Program-made: the position numbers and the translations under genes
Origin: UBA7236 sp036734545
GTDB lineage: Bacteria; Bacteroidota; Bacteroidia; Chitinophagales; BACL12
Direction: 5' to 3'
Assembly: GCA_036734545.1 (NCBI GenBank)
Contig: DAIMYJ010000019.1
Location: 1 to 42,870 of the forward strand
Length of the DNA stretch: 42,870 bases
Shown here: positions 42,591 through 42,870 of the stretch, one piece after another
Layout of the letters: the number at the start of each line of letters is the position of its first letter
Position numbering within the stretch: position 1 is the first letter of the stretch
The notes under the pieces: model-generated
Told to the model about the DNA's origin: nothing
What the model saw: the letters and a program-made list of their open reading frames with translations, nothing else
Databases searched by the model: none

Positions 42591-42870
42591 GTGAAGAAAT
42601 AGCGGATTGCAAATATGGAAAGGAGTTCAATCCCATCCGTCGCCTAGCAAACACCGGCAGTGTTCGCATACTGCAGCGCAACACATTTCGGTAAGCATGA
42701 ACGGTTGCGGCCTCCCTAGCGCTGTTAGAATTGATTCTTTGAAACAAGAAATTTTGCACAGGAAATATCTGGCAGAATAGATCATTGTATTGAAAGGTGA
42801 ATATTTCATTCATTTGGGCATTCCGCAATTACGCTCCGCTTACAGGTCGGTCGCCCCTACGGGGCTTGAT
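42591..42870. other. Right-end intergenic sequence; short palindrome at the edge
   Basis: No convincing gene. A 104-codon minus-strand frame crosses the terminator and has no recognisable features. At 42853-42865 GCCCC/GGGGC with loop TAC forms a small REP-like hairpin. Confidence 0.5.

Noticed and set aside
42514..42828. 104-codon minus-strand frame at the right end
   Set aside because: It reads through the terminator and the 3' end of the DUF5777 gene and shows no protein-like features.

Overview
The window looks like a fragment of a Bacteroidota chromosome, probably a draft or metagenome assembly because it has two runs of exactly 100 Ns. The evidence is three proteins with C-terminal type IX secretion (T9SS) sorting domains, a TonB-dependent receptor with an N-terminal carboxypeptidase-like domain, families common in Bacteroidota (DUF5916, DUF4476, DUF5777, PorT-like barrel), and about a dozen copies of the Bacteroidota -7 promoter element TAnnTTTG. 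Order and species cannot be told from the sequence. I see no rRNA, tRNA, CRISPR, phage or transposase gene.

Layout. 0-3.7 kb: a T9SS-secreted Asp-box protein running off the left edge, an N gap flanked by a 55-bp duplication, then divergent SRAP (SOS-response) and secreted phosphoesterase genes. 3.8-6.3 kb: a DUF5916 outer-membrane protein. 6.4-13.8 kb: a tight six-gene run of lipoprotein, chromate-type transporter, penicillin-acylase-family N-terminal nucleophile hydrolase, small membrane protein, ATP-grasp ligase and T9SS gingipain-like protein. 13.8-17.3 kb: pirin, LpxL/HtrB-like acyltransferase, PorT-like barrel, LOG protein and a 45-residue membrane protein. 17.4-19.5 kb: an envelope protein, interrupted by the second N gap, that joins a degenerate peptidase-like region to a glycosidase-like barrel. 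19.6-25.4 kb: small secreted, lipoprotein and membrane genes. 25.5-32 kb: information-processing genes (dnaG, prfC, arfB), a queuosine-precursor transporter, a methyltransferase, a hydrolase and a MarR regulator. 32.1-38.3 kb: a T9SS FG-GAP protein, a TonB-dependent receptor under a TPP riboswitch, a REP-like palindrome cluster, and a PnuC-type transporter with a NadR-like kinase, together a probable thiamine or related vitamin salvage locus. 38.5-42.5 kb: a DUF4197 lipoprotein, three related c-type cytochrome lipoproteins carrying five heme modules, and a DUF5777 outer-membrane barrel, a possible envelope electron-transfer set.

Three signals run across genes. Many start codons lie only 4-6 nt after TAnnTTTG, implying leaderless or nearly leaderless mRNAs. 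The TPP riboswitch appears to start at its own promoter and has a readable candidate expression platform. Intergenic spacers between 36.7 and 41.7 kb carry short arrays with period 7 or 8, each with a different word that changes stepwise from copy to copy.
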